64,000 bases of DNA from Bostrychus sinensis (lineage: Eukaryota > Chordata > Actinopteri > Gobiiformes > Eleotridae), in the NCBI GenBank assembly GCA_020698575.1, contig CM036253.1, forward strand, positions 3,685,587 to 3,749,586. Reading direction: 5' to 3'. Shown piece after piece: positions 39,775 to 51,002 of the stretch. Positions within the stretch are counted from its first letter, which is position 1. Each line of letters opens with the position of its first letter. A model generated the notes under the pieces. It saw only the letters and a program-made list of their open reading frames with translations. It was not told where the DNA came from and ran no database searches. The position numbers were made by a program, and so were the translations under genes.

Positions 39775-40140
39775 GGTCAGATGGCCAGATGTGCGAGGGC
39801 CAACCATTCCTCCTGATGTTTTTTGAATGCACACTACAATATAAATGAAATGCACAGTTTTGTAAGTATTTAAGTTTTTTTTTTCAAAAGCCAAAAATAC
39901 TATAAATTTCAAAACAAAATATAAAACAGGTCCCAACAAAATTACATTTTTGAACATAAACGCAATTTTTTGCCCAACTTCAGATCAGAATCAGAAAACA
40001 AGGCAAATGTAAAGAAACACTGTAAAAAATACTGATGGGCCACGTGTAATACAGTTTTTATAGAAGTCAAGGGCCACATGAAACCTTGACCCGTGCCACA
40101 AATGGCCCTCGGGCCGCACTTTGGAAACGTCTGAGTCTCA
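39775..40140. mobile_element. hAT-like DNA transposon remnant
   Basis: GGGCCACATGAAACCTTGAC followed by GGCCCTCGGGCCGCACTTTG near the right end resembles the GGGCCGCACTTTGG termini of vertebrate hAT elements. The left end is unclear. Confidence 0.4.
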
Positions 40141-40204
40141 GGCTGCAGGTCGTTTTACTACTCATTATTAACTGTGTTATTACTAACTCTGCATCTGTAA
40201 CATC

Positions 40205-40315
40205 TGCATTTCACCAAAACAGGACTGAAGTGTGAGGTTTCCTGTTTCCCGGTGCAGTCGGAGAACTCTGCATGCTTCAGGCTGAGGCTAACCACTCTGC
40301 CACCGTGCCCCAGTA
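40205..40315 (-). mobile_element. SINE head fragment
   Basis: GGCTAACCACTCTGCCACCG + TGCCCC is the reverse complement of a tRNA-derived SINE start (GGTGGCAGAGTGGTTAGCC). It gives the likely source of the 27-bp array. Confidence 0.55.
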
Positions 40316-40529
40316 GGACCACAGTAAAGCTCTGTTCACACATCATTTGTGATAATCACCGATGTCGTGAGAATCCTCAGGTCTGTGATTCAGGCTGATT
40401 CTGTCGCAGATTGTTTCCTGAAGTTGGTAACAGTGATGAACAGTAACTTTCTTAATAATAAGAAGTCTCTTTGGTCTTACTCCCAAATCATTACTTTTTT
40501 CTCCGATAAAAAAAAAGTAAACAAACTAA

Positions 40530-40640
40530 GTTGAGGACGTGACCCGGAAGCACACCTCCCGTCGTCATGGCAACGTTAGACTTTAGAAGTTTTTGCGTCG
40601 CAGCCTGAGGTGAAGTTTGTTTTTTGTCAGCTCAGCAAAT
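40530..40640 (+). promoter_or_regulatory. promoter-like motifs before the assembly gap
   Basis: ACCCGGAAGC (ETS core), GTCATGGCAACG (RFX X-box half site) and several CpGs within 60 bp. Suggestive of a housekeeping-type start. The downstream DNA is lost in the gap, so this is inference. Confidence 0.25.
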
Positions 40641-40804
40641 CAACAAAAGATAGCAGTTTAAGATTAAGTAGAAAAATAAAATTGGAGATTTTTATTATAA
40701 ATCTGTTTAATTTTCAATTCGTCAGATCTGGAATAAAGTTGGTAAAATGGAGTAAATTACAGACAGGGTTTATCCCGAGTGAACGTCCGACTAAAAACAC
40801 TGAC

Positions 40805-41304
40805 NNNNNNNNNNNNNNNNNNNNNNNNNNNNNNNNNNNNNNNNNNNNNNNNNNNNNNNNNNNNNNNNNNNNNNNNNNNNNNNNNNNNNNNNNNNNNNNN
40901 NNNNNNNNNNNNNNNNNNNNNNNNNNNNNNNNNNNNNNNNNNNNNNNNNNNNNNNNNNNNNNNNNNNNNNNNNNNNNNNNNNNNNNNNNNNNNNNNNNNN
41001 NNNNNNNNNNNNNNNNNNNNNNNNNNNNNNNNNNNNNNNNNNNNNNNNNNNNNNNNNNNNNNNNNNNNNNNNNNNNNNNNNNNNNNNNNNNNNNNNNNNN
41101 NNNNNNNNNNNNNNNNNNNNNNNNNNNNNNNNNNNNNNNNNNNNNNNNNNNNNNNNNNNNNNNNNNNNNNNNNNNNNNNNNNNNNNNNNNNNNNNNNNNN
41201 NNNNNNNNNNNNNNNNNNNNNNNNNNNNNNNNNNNNNNNNNNNNNNNNNNNNNNNNNNNNNNNNNNNNNNNNNNNNNNNNNNNNNNNNNNNNNNNNNNNN
41301 NNNN
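40805..41304. other. assembly gap (500 N)
   Basis: Exactly 500 unknown bases, a conventional placeholder length, so the true size is unknown. Frames reading through it are meaningless. Confidence 1.
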
Positions 41305-41484
41305 AAGGATACCAGACTTACTTCTTGGTATAAAATAGGAAAAGAGTTTGCCTGGCCTTTATGAGAGACAAAAGTAAAAGTAAAAGTTTGTCAGAAACAC
41401 TTTGAGGAGTAAGTGTTTTATCGTTACACAAGCTTCCCCTGCTGCGTTCATTAGAGCTGAGACTTGACCCCTGACCCCCGCGAA

Positions 41485-41720
41485 CAAAGATGGCCGCATC
41501 TCCAGGGCCTCGTTGCTGTGGTAACTGTCAGATCCGTGTCACGAACATGACCGAGGCGTCGCTAACAGCTGGGGTAAATAGCCATTTTAGGCGCTGTCCC
41601 TTCCTCACTGTTCCCAGCAGGGGCCAACAGAATACTGTAAAACAGAAAATGAGAAGTTTTCCATACATATACATTATTTTAAGTTTTAAAACATGAAATA
41701 CAAATATAAATATCTCAGAA
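41485..41720 (+). mobile_element. old interspersed repeat, copy A (unoccupied)
   Basis: Shares TAGCCATTTTA, CACTGTTCCCAGCAGGGGCC and the tail TTTTCCATACATATACATTA with copies at 43.5-45.3 kb and 62.4-63.5 kb. It lacks the DNA-transposon insertions of the second copy and so serves as an empty-site reference. Confidence 0.6.
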
Positions 41721-41819
41721 AGGCTGAAAAAGCAGAATATGGGACCTGAAATCTGAAACCAAATGTTGTTAACGTCAGGGCTGGGAGCTTGTACTGAGGC
41801 AGAACTCAACAGATCTGAC

Positions 41820-42577
41820 TCTCTTCTCTCTCTTCACTCTCTTCACTATCCCTTCTCTCTCTTCACTCGTTTCTCTCTCTTCACTGTCTTCTCTCTCTTC
41901 AGTCTTTTCTCTCTCTTCTCTCTTCACTCTCTCTTCTCTCTTCCCTCTCTTCTCTCTCTTTACTCTCTTCACTCTCTTCTCTCTCTTCACTATCCCTTCT
42001 CTCTCTTCACTCCTTTCTCTCTCTTCACTGTCTTCTCTCTTTTCAGTCTTTTCTCTCTCTTCTCTCTCTTCACTCTCTCTTCACTCTCTTCTCTCTTTTC
42101 ACTCTTTTCTCTCTCTTCTCTCTCTTTACTCTTCACTCTTCTTCACTCTCTTCTCTCTTCTGTCTCTTCACTCTCTTTGCTCTCTCTTCCCTCTCTTCTC
42201 TCTTCCCTCTCTTCTCTCTCTTCCCTCTCTTCCCTCTCTTCTCTCTCTTCTCTCTCTTCTCTCTCTTCCCTCTCTTCTCTCTCTTCCCTCTCTTCCCTCT
42301 CTTCTCTCTGCTCTCTCTTCTCTCTCTTCTCTCTCTTCCCTCTCTTCTCTCTGCTCTCAGCTCTTCTCTCTCTTCTCTCTCTTCTCATCTTCTCTCTCTT
42401 CCCTCTCTTCTCTCTCTTCCCTCTCTTCTCTCTTCTCTCTCTTCCCTCTCTTCTCTCTCTTCCCTCTCTTCTCTCTTCTCTCTCTTCTCTCTCTTCCTCT
42501 CTTCCCTCTTTTCTCTCTCTTCCCTCTCTTCTCTCTTCTCTCTCTTCCCTCTCTCTTCTCTCTCTTCTCTCTCTTCA
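41820..42577. repeat. CTCTCTTC polypyrimidine array
   Basis: About 750 bp of TCTCTCTTC and CCCTCTCTT words with occasional CACTC. Nearly all pyrimidine on the plus strand. Confidence 0.95.
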
Positions 42578-43110
42578 CTCTGAGGTGGGCAGAAATGCAG
42601 ATGAGGCGGTGCTTAACATGAATTATCCTTTCATAACCACAGCCATATGTTCTGATGATAATGTATGCAGCTGTGAGAGCGCTGAAGAGCGTCATGACTT
42701 TGGGTTTTTGAGCAGAAAAACAGACAGCACTTCAGATAAAAGTCTGGACGTGGGAAAGATGTGAATGGAGGCCAGCGTTTGCAGTTTAAAGCTCTAGAGA
42801 CAGAGCGATAGTGAACACAGAAGTCACAGAAGACAGAGTCTATACAACATGTTTATGTTCATGAAAAGAGCTGCAGCAGTTTCCTACATTTTATAGATAT
42901 CTGAAATAAAACCAATCACAAGGCAAGCCACTGCATAGACCACACCCCATTTTAGATACACAGTTTTGATTGGTCAGATAGAGCTGATAAAATGGGTTTG
43001 AAGGGAAGAGTTCTGGATCAGTGTTTTCCAGACTTTTATTATGAGGGCAACATTTCAAAACACTTTCCTCTATTTCTTCATTTAAATCCATATTTATGTG
43101 TTGTGTTATT
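42578..43110. other. spacer, nothing recognised
   Basis: Single-copy AT-moderate DNA. No exon or element supported. Confidence 0.45.
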
Positions 43111-43117
43111 GTTGTTT

Positions 43118-43350
43118 ATTAGGTAGCTGAGCCGGTAGAGCTGTTTGCTGATCGATCGTCGCTACCTTGTCTGTGGCTTTGGTGTATGATGTGTTTATGT
43201 TGGTGCAGAACAGCAGCCACGTCTCTGTCAGTCTGCCCCAGGACAGCTCTGGCTCCACAAGTAGCTCACCATCACCGAGTGTGACTGAGGAGAGAATGAA
43301 TAATGCACCAAATGGTAAAGTGTCTAGAAAAGTGCCAATGTATTATTACT
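43118..43350 (+). mobile_element. tRNA-headed SINE
   Basis: GTAGCTGAGCCGGTAGAGCT matches a tRNA A-box head. The body GTCAGTCTGCCCCAGGACAG followed by CACCATCACCGAGTGTGACT and GAATGAATAATGC is a common teleost SINE body. Confidence 0.55.
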
Positions 43351-43479
43351 AAATCCCCAATACAGTTTTTTTTTTTTTTTTGTGATTATCGCTATCCGCT
43401 ACTTTTGCATACTGACAACACCAATGGCACAATCACCACACAGCGTATTATTTAAATGTCCCTTATTCTGCTGAATCGA

Positions 43480-43878
43480 CTTTTCCTCTCTTTGAAACAT
43501 GTTATTATGTTTCCTCCTCAAAAACAGAGCTGGAGTAGTATTTTGTTTCATTCACATGTTTGAGTAACCCTGTATGCTGAGGCGCTGCCCTTCTTCAGAG
43601 CTGAAAACGCTCGGTCTCACAGCTCTACGTAGACACGAGAAACCAGGAAGTGCTTCTGCGCGTTTCTAAAGCCCATACACTGTCACTGGACTCATTCTGA
43701 TCATTTCAGCCTTAAACCTCCGTCACTAAAAAGCAGTCAGCTCATTTATCAATCTGTTAGCCTCATGTCGCTAATAGCCATTTTAATTAGCCAAGCTCCC
43801 TACTGTTGCCAGCAGGGGGCGACAAACACCTAATCCAAGCATTCTCTGTAAAGTGAAAGAAGAGGTTTTCCGCATATA
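43480..43878 (+). mobile_element. old interspersed repeat, copy B (host of two insertions)
   Basis: GAGCTGAAAACGCTCGGTCT, CACAGCTCTACGTAGACACG and TGCCAGCAGGGGGCGACA are shared with the copy at 62.4-63.5 kb. The right end is interrupted by DNA transposons at 43879 and 44470 and resumes at 45237 (GTTATAAAACCTGAAATAC). CCAGCAGGGGGCGAC (43809-43823) is CTCF-like. Confidence 0.65.
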
Positions 43879-44456
43879 CCGTATTTTCCGCACTATAAGG
43901 CGCACCTAAAAGCCTTTAATTTTCTCAAAAACCGACAGTGCGCCTTATAATCCGATGCGCCTTATATATGGATCAATGTTGGTTAATTATGGCTACCGTA
44001 TTCAAGGGGCGTTGCCGAAGTGACAGCGGTAAAAACGGTAAAGGGGAATTCCAGTCCCAGCTGTTCATGTGTGCCATAGGCGTGTTTATGGATCCTGCCG
44101 CAAAAGAACAAGGAGGCGTGGTCTTTGCTCCATCTCAGTAGAAGAGTTGCGACATTGAGGGGACAGAAAACTGAGCGCTCGAACGCTGTTCATGTAGCTT
44201 TGAACTGTGACAAATGGAGTTGGAAATACATTGTTTTCAACGAGGGAGTTGTAAGAACGCTGGTTTGTATTCTATTAATAAAGTTTGACTGACTGACTTC
44301 TCTGACTGTTTTATTGACATTCCCCTTGGCGCACCGCCATCTAGTGGATGCGCCTTATAATGCGGTGCGCCCTATATATGAAAACAGTTTTAAAATAGGT
44401 CATTCATTGAAAGTGCGCTTTATAATCCGATGCGCCTTATAGTGCACAAAATACGG
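43879..44456. mobile_element. TA-target MITE-like DNA transposon
   Basis: 578 bp with inverted ends CCGTATTTTCCGCACTATAA + GGCGCACC and, at the right, GCGCCTTATAGTGCACAAAA + TACGG. It is flanked by TA on both sides (43877-43878, 44457-44458). GCGCCTTATAATCCGATGCG subrepeats occur inside each end. No transposase frame. A TA target suggests the Tc1/mariner/pogo group, but this is not proved. Confidence 0.82.
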
Positions 44457-44469
44457 TACATTATTTTAA

Positions 44470-45232
44470 AGTTACACTGTGTAACTTTTCTCCTAAATAT
44501 GTGGGGCATACTGAATTGTTTTTGTGATTTGAGCGATTATGAGGCCTGAGGCGTGATCTGTTGCTCCGAGCGGGGCTTCTGTACTGAGAAACCGCCCTCG
44601 CAACTTGGCCGGGAGCGCTCCGCTGTTGAGGAAGAGTCACGTGACAGGGAACGACTTGCTTTACGGCATTCCCTTCTGCTCTTATACCTGAGGTGCAGTA
44701 TAACCATGAAGCTACTTTTAGCGTTGTTATTTTCGCCAGTTCGTCAGGGCCGAAGGACACAAGAAGATGAAGACAATGTCGGACGAGGCAAGAAAAAGAA
44801 AATGTGAAAGGGACCGCACCAGATCACAGACAAGAGTCAACATCGGACAGACTTTTGCTCGCTGGCGTCAGATGAGAGACAGAGAAGGCTGCAAATCAGA
44901 TCACGTTTTTGCTTCTTTATTGTTGGGCAGGTAAATTAGCCTCTTTATTTTTTCTTTAGAACGTGCTTTTTCATACAGTTATTAGTTGTTTTTACTGCGA
45001 CCATTGCGCGATATTTGTTGATAAGCTAACGCTAGCGCTAATGCTATAGAAGATCCAGTCCAAACTTCCAAAGGTAGCAGCAGGTCAACTAAAGTTGAAA
45101 CAATGATGGAAATAGACGCACGCTCGCACAGTTTCAGAAGGAGGAGGGGCCCTAGTGTTTACGTTTTGCGAAGGTGCAGTGGCACCTGTGGCCTCTAGAG
45201 GCGCAAGACCGGGAATCTTACACAGTGTAACT
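44470..45232 (+). mobile_element. TTAA-target DNA transposon, copy 1
   Basis: 763 bp flanked by TTAA (44466-44469 and 45233-45236). Ends AGTTACACTGTGTAACTTTT and TTACACAGTGTAACT are inverted and internally palindromic. It carries a short exon-like frame (44767-44934). TTAA targets are typical of piggyBac and Kolobok elements; the superfamily is inference. Copy 2 lies inverted at 59959-60692. Confidence 0.85.
44767..44934 (+). pseudogene. transposon-carried 55-codon exon remnant, copy 1
   Basis: ATG start; reads MKTMSDEARKRKCERDRTRS then RVNIGQTFARWRQMRDREGC and KSDHVFASLLLG. The basic start followed by RVNIGxxFxRWRxLRxxxGxKxD recalls N-terminal segments of many uncharacterised fish transposon-type proteins. 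A GGGCAG|GTAAAT donor sits at the end, suggesting a first coding exon kept while the rest was deleted. No catalytic domain is present. Confidence 0.5.
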
Positions 45233-45500
45233 TTAAGTTATAAAACCTGAAATACTAATGCAAAGCAGTCCAAAACTATTTGAGAAAGACTCATTTACAC
45301 ACAGTCATAGTTTTTTTTTTTTTTTAATGTTGAAAGTGGCAAATACAAAGGTTTCTCCATGTATTGAACTCTCCCCTCACATCTGGAAACACTTCCCACT
45401 TGAGCTGTATCGAAGCCTGCGTTACATCACCAGATACAGCACACAGACATATACAGAGAGCATTTACATTGTTGGAAGTGTCCTGATTCTTAATGTGTGA
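45233..45500 (+). mobile_element. right part of old interspersed repeat, copy B
   Basis: Continues the sequence interrupted at 43878 (TTAAGTTATAAAACCTGAAA + TACTAATG), matching 41673-41700 of copy A. A poly-T run (45310-45324) follows; the right limit is uncertain. Confidence 0.45.
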
Positions 45501-45886
45501 AGTGTGACTCATTCATTGACAGTGTTGTGCACAGAGTGAGTCAGTTTCAGTGTGAAGTGTCCATTTGGACGTCTGGATCCGCTCCTCACAGCTCCGTCCT
45601 CTCGCTCTCTGTACAGACTGGAGCTGGGCTTCCATCGCCTTATTTTCAGAGTATTTTGAAGTATCGCATCAGAAACAAGTGAATAAAAACCTTAATAGAT
45701 CCTTTAATGTGCGATGTGTTCAGAAAACATTATGTGACTAAAAGAAGACATGTTAAAAAGTGCTCTACTTTTGAATATAAACAGAGAAAAAAAGCTGTTT
45801 ACTTCATTAAACTCTTTGCCTGATGCCATTTTTTTACAAAAGTAAAAATGTGTGTGAGGAATCAGTGGAAACAGAGCTGTACACTG

Positions 45887-45919
<33 letters not shown>

Positions 45920-47338
45920 ATGAATGAGAGCAGACTGAATGTAGAGGGCTTGTTGATTGGTCAGTACTTCCTGGAGTGGGCAGGGCTTCGTGGAAGAGGT
46001 GGAGCTTCGTAGTGGAACCGAGCGTTCTCAGGCCTCAGAAACTTAGCGTCAGAGAAAACAGGATTACTGTGGGCCTATTACTGTATACAGGATTCTGAAG
46101 AGGGGACAACATTATAACATGGGAGACATATAGCCCGCTTTAGCTTCTATGCTAACTGGTATGCTGAATAAAAAGGCTAAATGTTGACATTATAGATATT
46201 TTTACAGACCCTTCTTGTGTTTGTAAACAGAATGTTTGCCTTCCACACACTGGTACCGGAAGTTAAAAAAGACGATAATAAATATTTAGTGGAGCAATTA
46301 GCGCTAGCCACCAAACATCAATTAAAAAATATTAAATTAGGAAATTAGTAATAATCAAAACAAATTTGGCAACTGACAACCACTCTGCCACATGTGAATA
46401 ATATCAGAGCCTGGTTTATTATCATTAGCGAGTGTGTCAATGTTTAGCCGTTTAATGTAAGGTTGCAATTAGCGTCTATAATTAGCACACAAGCTAAAGG
46501 CTACATAATTTACATTTCTTAATTTTAATATTCAGGACAAATAGTTACAGACATTGTATGTTCAAATCCTACTTTTATAAGTTAACTTTAGCAACTGGTA
46601 CTGACTCAGATCTGGATTATATTGATTCAGAATGATTTTTAATAAATATATAAACAACAACTATTCGTTCCTGCTGCCCAAAAACGTCTAAATTAATATT
46701 TTTATTTTGCTCCCTCATAGAAATGAATGTGATAGAACATTATTATCAGTACCAGGTTGCGTGCACAACTTTTTTAAGCACGTCATTCCTGGAAGGGTTT
46801 ATACGTAGATGCCTCATTGGTCACTACAGTCTAGTGCTACAATAAACCAGTACAAATAAAGGAGAGAGACTGCAGTTTCCATGACAACAGCATTTGACCC
46901 ATTAATCTTCATTTAATCTGACGTTAAAGTAGGATTTGTGATGATTTATTGATGGATTAAACCTAAACTTTGGTCTATAACTGCTGTGGTCTGCCATATT
47001 TCTGTAACTCCTCTCCAGCATATAACCAGCATATAATATTAGTTAGCCTTTAGCTTACATGCTAATATGTATGCTAACTGCTATTTTAAATAAAACTTCT
47101 AAAAGTGGATAGACTCAGTAATGATTTCTAAACAGGCTCTGACATTACACACATGTGGTTGAGTGGTTGCCAGCTGCTGAAACATTCTGGATTATTCATA
47201 ATTTGCAATATTTAATGGCTAATGCTAATTGCTATAGGAAGAAATACAGTAAACAGGTTACAGAATTCTGAAAAGTTCTGGAGTAACGTATGTGTGTCCT
47301 GAGTCGGACACGCTCACCTTTTGCTATTTTTCAGTGAC
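45501..47338. other. AT-rich intergenic DNA
   Basis: Single-copy AT-rich DNA with a 35-T run at 45885-45915, a SINE-head scrap (AACCACTCTGCCACATG, 46378) and several GCTAATGCTAA words. No gene or intact element recognised. Confidence 0.45.
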
Positions 47339-47982
47339 AGATGCAGTAAAGTAGTACACACAGTACTTAAATATAACAGATGCAGTAAAGCAGTACACAC
47401 AGTACTTAAATATAACAGATGCAGTAAAGCAGTACACACAGTACTTAAATATAACAGATGCAGTAAAGCAGTACACACAGTACTTAAATATAACAGATGC
47501 AGTAAAGCAGTACACACAGTACTTAAATATTACAGATGCAGTAAAGCAGTACACACAGTACTTAAATATAACAGATGCAGTAAAGTACTACACACAGTAT
47601 TTAAATATAACAGATGCAGTAAAGTAGTACACACAGTACTTAAATATAACAGATGCAGTAAAGTACTACACACAGTATTTAAATATAACAGATGCAGTAA
47701 AGTAGTACACACAGTACTTAAATATAACAGATGCAGTGAAGTAGTACACACAGTACTTAAATATAACAGATGCAGTAAAGTACTACACACAGTATTTAAA
47801 TATAACAGATGCAGTAAAGTAGTACACACAGTACTTAAATATAACAGATGCAGTAAAGTAGTACACACAGTACTTAAATATAACAGATGCAGTAAAGTAC
47901 TACACACAGTATTTAAATATAACAGATGCAGTAAAGTAGTACACACAGTACTTAAATATAACAGATGCAGTAAAGTAGTACT
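47339..47982. repeat. 39-bp minisatellite, about 16.5 copies
   Basis: Unit CAGATGCAGTAAAGTAGTAC + ACACAGTACTTAAATATAA. The period is a multiple of 3, so open frames run through on both strands; they have no recognisable content. Confidence 0.96.
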
Positions 47983-48084
47983 GCTTTAGAAACATCAGAA
48001 TAATAAAGAGCTCAGAGCTCAGCGACAGATTCAGTTTCTTCTCCTGCAGCAGTTTGTTCATTTCATCTGGAATCAGCAAAATCC

Positions 48085-48635
48085 CGAGTAGTAGCAGTAG
48101 TAGCAGTAGTAGTAGTAGTACTAGCAGTAGTAGTAGTAGTAATAGTAGCAGTAGTAGGTAGCAGTAGTAGCAGTAGCAGTAACAGTAGTAGTAGTAGTAA
48201 TAGTAGTAGTAGCAGCAGTAGTAGTAGTAATAGTAATAGTAGTAGCAGTAGTAGTTGCAGTACTAGTAGCAACAACAGCAGCAGTAGTACTAGTAATAGT
48301 AGTAGTAGCAGCAGTAGTAGTAGTAGTACTATGACCACTGCAACTACTACCATCACTACTACTACTACTACTACTATGACTATCGCAACTACTACCATCA
48401 CAACAACCACTACTACTGCTACTACCTCTACCTCTACCTCTACTACTACTATTACTACTACTACTACTACTACTACTTCTGCTGCTAGTACTGCAACTAC
48501 TACAATCACAACCACAACTACTACTACTACTACTATTATGACTACTTCTACTACTATTACAGCTTGTACTACTACTGCAACTACTGCTGCGATCACCAGT
48601 ACTACTGATACTATTACTACTAGAACTACTACTGA
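48085..48635. repeat. (AGT)n then (ACT)n, inverted trinucleotide arrays
   Basis: AGTAGTAGC-type units up to about 48330, then ACTACTACC/ACTACTATG-type units to 48635. ACT is the reverse complement of AGT, so the halves can pair with each other. Confidence 0.93.
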
Positions 48636-49157
48636 CTTCTGACTTCAAGGTCAGAAATACTTTTACTCATTTGGAGAAGTTTTTTTTTTCCTTCAAAACA
48701 CCTCAGTAATGAAGTTAGTGTTTCTAAAATCACACTGAGCAGATTAATAAGAGGAGCATTGTTTTTGAAGCTCCGTGTTTGTTTGTTTTTTTATTTTTTA
48801 TTTTTTTCTTGTCATAGGAAATATTTAGTGTTAGTATTTCTGTGTTTTTGTACTCAGGCAGAACAAATTGTGCTAACATGTTTATATAATCTGCTGTGGA
48901 GTTAGAAAAGCTGCGTCTCCTTCAGGTTCTCGTGTGTAAGGAGTGGGAGGAATAATAACAGCACAGAGGTTATTCATGGACCTTTAAATTCAAAGCCACT
49001 TCCTGGAAATCATATACATGTTTACATAAACACAGCCGCGACCTCTGACCTCTGCCTGAGTCATTCACTCACGCTGCAGAACTGGGACGCGGCCCATTTA
49101 TGAAACACTCAGAGAGAACGTGGAATATGTTAGAGGGATAATTATCTGATGTATGTC
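48636..49157. other. spacer, nothing recognised
   Basis: AT-rich single-copy DNA with short T runs. Confidence 0.45.
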
Positions 49158-49282
49158 TACTACTACTACTACTACTGCTACTGCTACTACTACTACTACT
49201 ACTACTGCTGATACTGCTACTACTACTACTACTACTACTACTGCTACTGCTACTACTACTACTACTACTGCTACTACTACTG

Positions 49283-49321
<39 letters not shown>
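49158..49321. repeat. (CTA)n/(CTG)n trinucleotide array
   Basis: CTACTACTACTGCTACTG ending in about 12 pure CTG units. CTG/CAG tracts are prone to length change. Confidence 0.95.
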
Positions 49322-49489
49322 GAGCCCAGTCGCTTGTTAAAATGTTCAGCCATTTTTTCTGCTGTGCCTGTTGAGCTGTGTTCAGTAGCGCCCCCCAGCG
49401 GTCAGTCCCTGTACTGCTGTGGTCGTCTGTATCTGAAACTCTCGACAGAACACTGCTCTGTTTCTGAAGAACTCAATGTAGAGAATACA

Positions 49490-50798
49490 TCAGCCTCTCT
49501 CTTCTCTCTTTTCTCCTCTCCGCTCTCCTCTCTCCTCCTCTCTCTTCTCTACTCTCCACTCCTCTCTCCTCTTCCCTCTCTCATCCTCTCCTCTCTCTTC
49601 TCTCTCTTCTCCTTTCTTCTCTCCCCTCTCGCCTCCTCTCTCCTCCCCTCTCTCCTCTCTCTTCCTCTCTCTTCCTCTCTCTTCTCTCCTCCTCCTGCTC
49701 TCTTCTCTCTCTTCTCTTCTTCTCTTTTCTCTCTTCTCCTCTTTTTTCTCTCTCCTCTCCTCCTCTCTCCTTTCCTCTCCTCTCCTCCTCTCTCCTCTCA
49801 TCTCTTCCTCTTCTCTCTCCTCCTCTCTCCACTCTCCTCTCCTCCTCTCTCCTTTCCTCTCCTCTCGCTTCTCTCGCCTCTCTTCTCCTCTCTTCCTCTC
49901 TCCTCCTCTCCTCCTCTCTCCTCTCATCTCTTCCTCTTCTCTCTCCTCCTCTCTCCACTCTCCTCTCCTCCTCTCTCCTCCTTTCCTCTCCTCTCTTCTC
50001 TCCTCCTCTCTCCTCTCATCTCCTCCCCTTTCTTCTCTCTCCTCCTCTCTTCTCTCTCCTCTCCTCCTCCTCTCTCCTCTCATCTCCTCCTCTTTCTTCT
50101 CTCTCCTCTCCTCCTCCTCTCTCCTCTCATCTCCTCCTCTTTCTTCTCTCTCCTCTCCTCCTCTCTCCTCTCCTCCTCCTCTCTCCTCTCCTCCTCCTCT
50201 TTCTTCTCTCTCCTCTCCTCCTCTCTCCTCTCCTCTCCTCCTCCTCTCCTCTCCTCCTCCTCTCTCCTCTCCTCTCCTCCTCCTCTCTTCTCTGTCCTCT
50301 CCTCCTCCTCTCTCCTCTCATCTCCTCCTCTTTCTTCTCTCTCCTCTCCTCCTCTCTCCTCTCCTCCTCCTCCTCCTCTCTCCTGTCCTCTCCTCCTCCT
50401 CTCTCCTTTCTCCTCCTCCTCCTCTCTCCTGTCCTCTCCTCCTCCTCTCTCCTCTCCTCTCATCTCCTCCTCTCTCCTCTCCTTTCCTCCTCCTCCTCTC
50501 CTCTCTCCTCTCCTCCTCCTCTCTCCTCTCCTCCTCCTCTCTCCTTTCTTCCTCTCTCCTCTCTTCCTCCTCTCTCCTCTCTTCCTCCTTCTCTCTCCTC
50601 TCCTCCTCCTCTCTCCTCTCTTCCTCTCACCTCTCCTCTCCTCCTCCTCTCTCCTCTCCTCTCCTCCTCTCTCCTCTCATCTCCTCCTCCGCTCTCCTCT
50701 ACTCCTCCTCCTCCTCTCTCCTCTCTCCTCTCCTCCTCCTCTCCTCCTCCTCTCTCCTCCTCCTCCTCCTCCCTCCTCTCCTCTCCTCCTCCTCTCTG
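49490..50798. repeat. polypyrimidine TCTCCTCCTC array, 1.3 kb
   Basis: Almost no purines on the plus strand. Words TCTCTCCTC, TCCTCCTCC and CTCTTTCTTC. A 544-codon plus-strand leucine/serine frame through it is an artefact. Confidence 0.97.
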
Positions 50799-51002
50799 TA
50801 GCCTGTTGTTGTGGCTTGTTCTCCGCAGCAGGATGCGTTGTAGAACTCGCGGTCATTGACGTCACGGGGGCCAAAGACCGACCAGGGGCCACAGCATCAG
50901 CGGCCCGCGCTCCTATCACAGTAAAAACACGTTTATCAACACTATTTTTACACCAAAGAGCTGCATAAACATCACCACACACTCAGGACGAGGAGATAGG
51001 GG
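50799..51002. promoter_or_regulatory. 204-bp unique island with a perfect CRE between opposed tracts
   Basis: Single-copy DNA between the polypyrimidine and polypurine arrays, moderately CpG-rich. Contains TGACGTCA (50857-50864), the palindromic CRE consensus. No gene is seen adjacent. Confidence 0.35.

Noticed and set aside
40610..41338. 242-codon frame crossing the gap
   Set aside because: Made mostly of unknown bases; no information.
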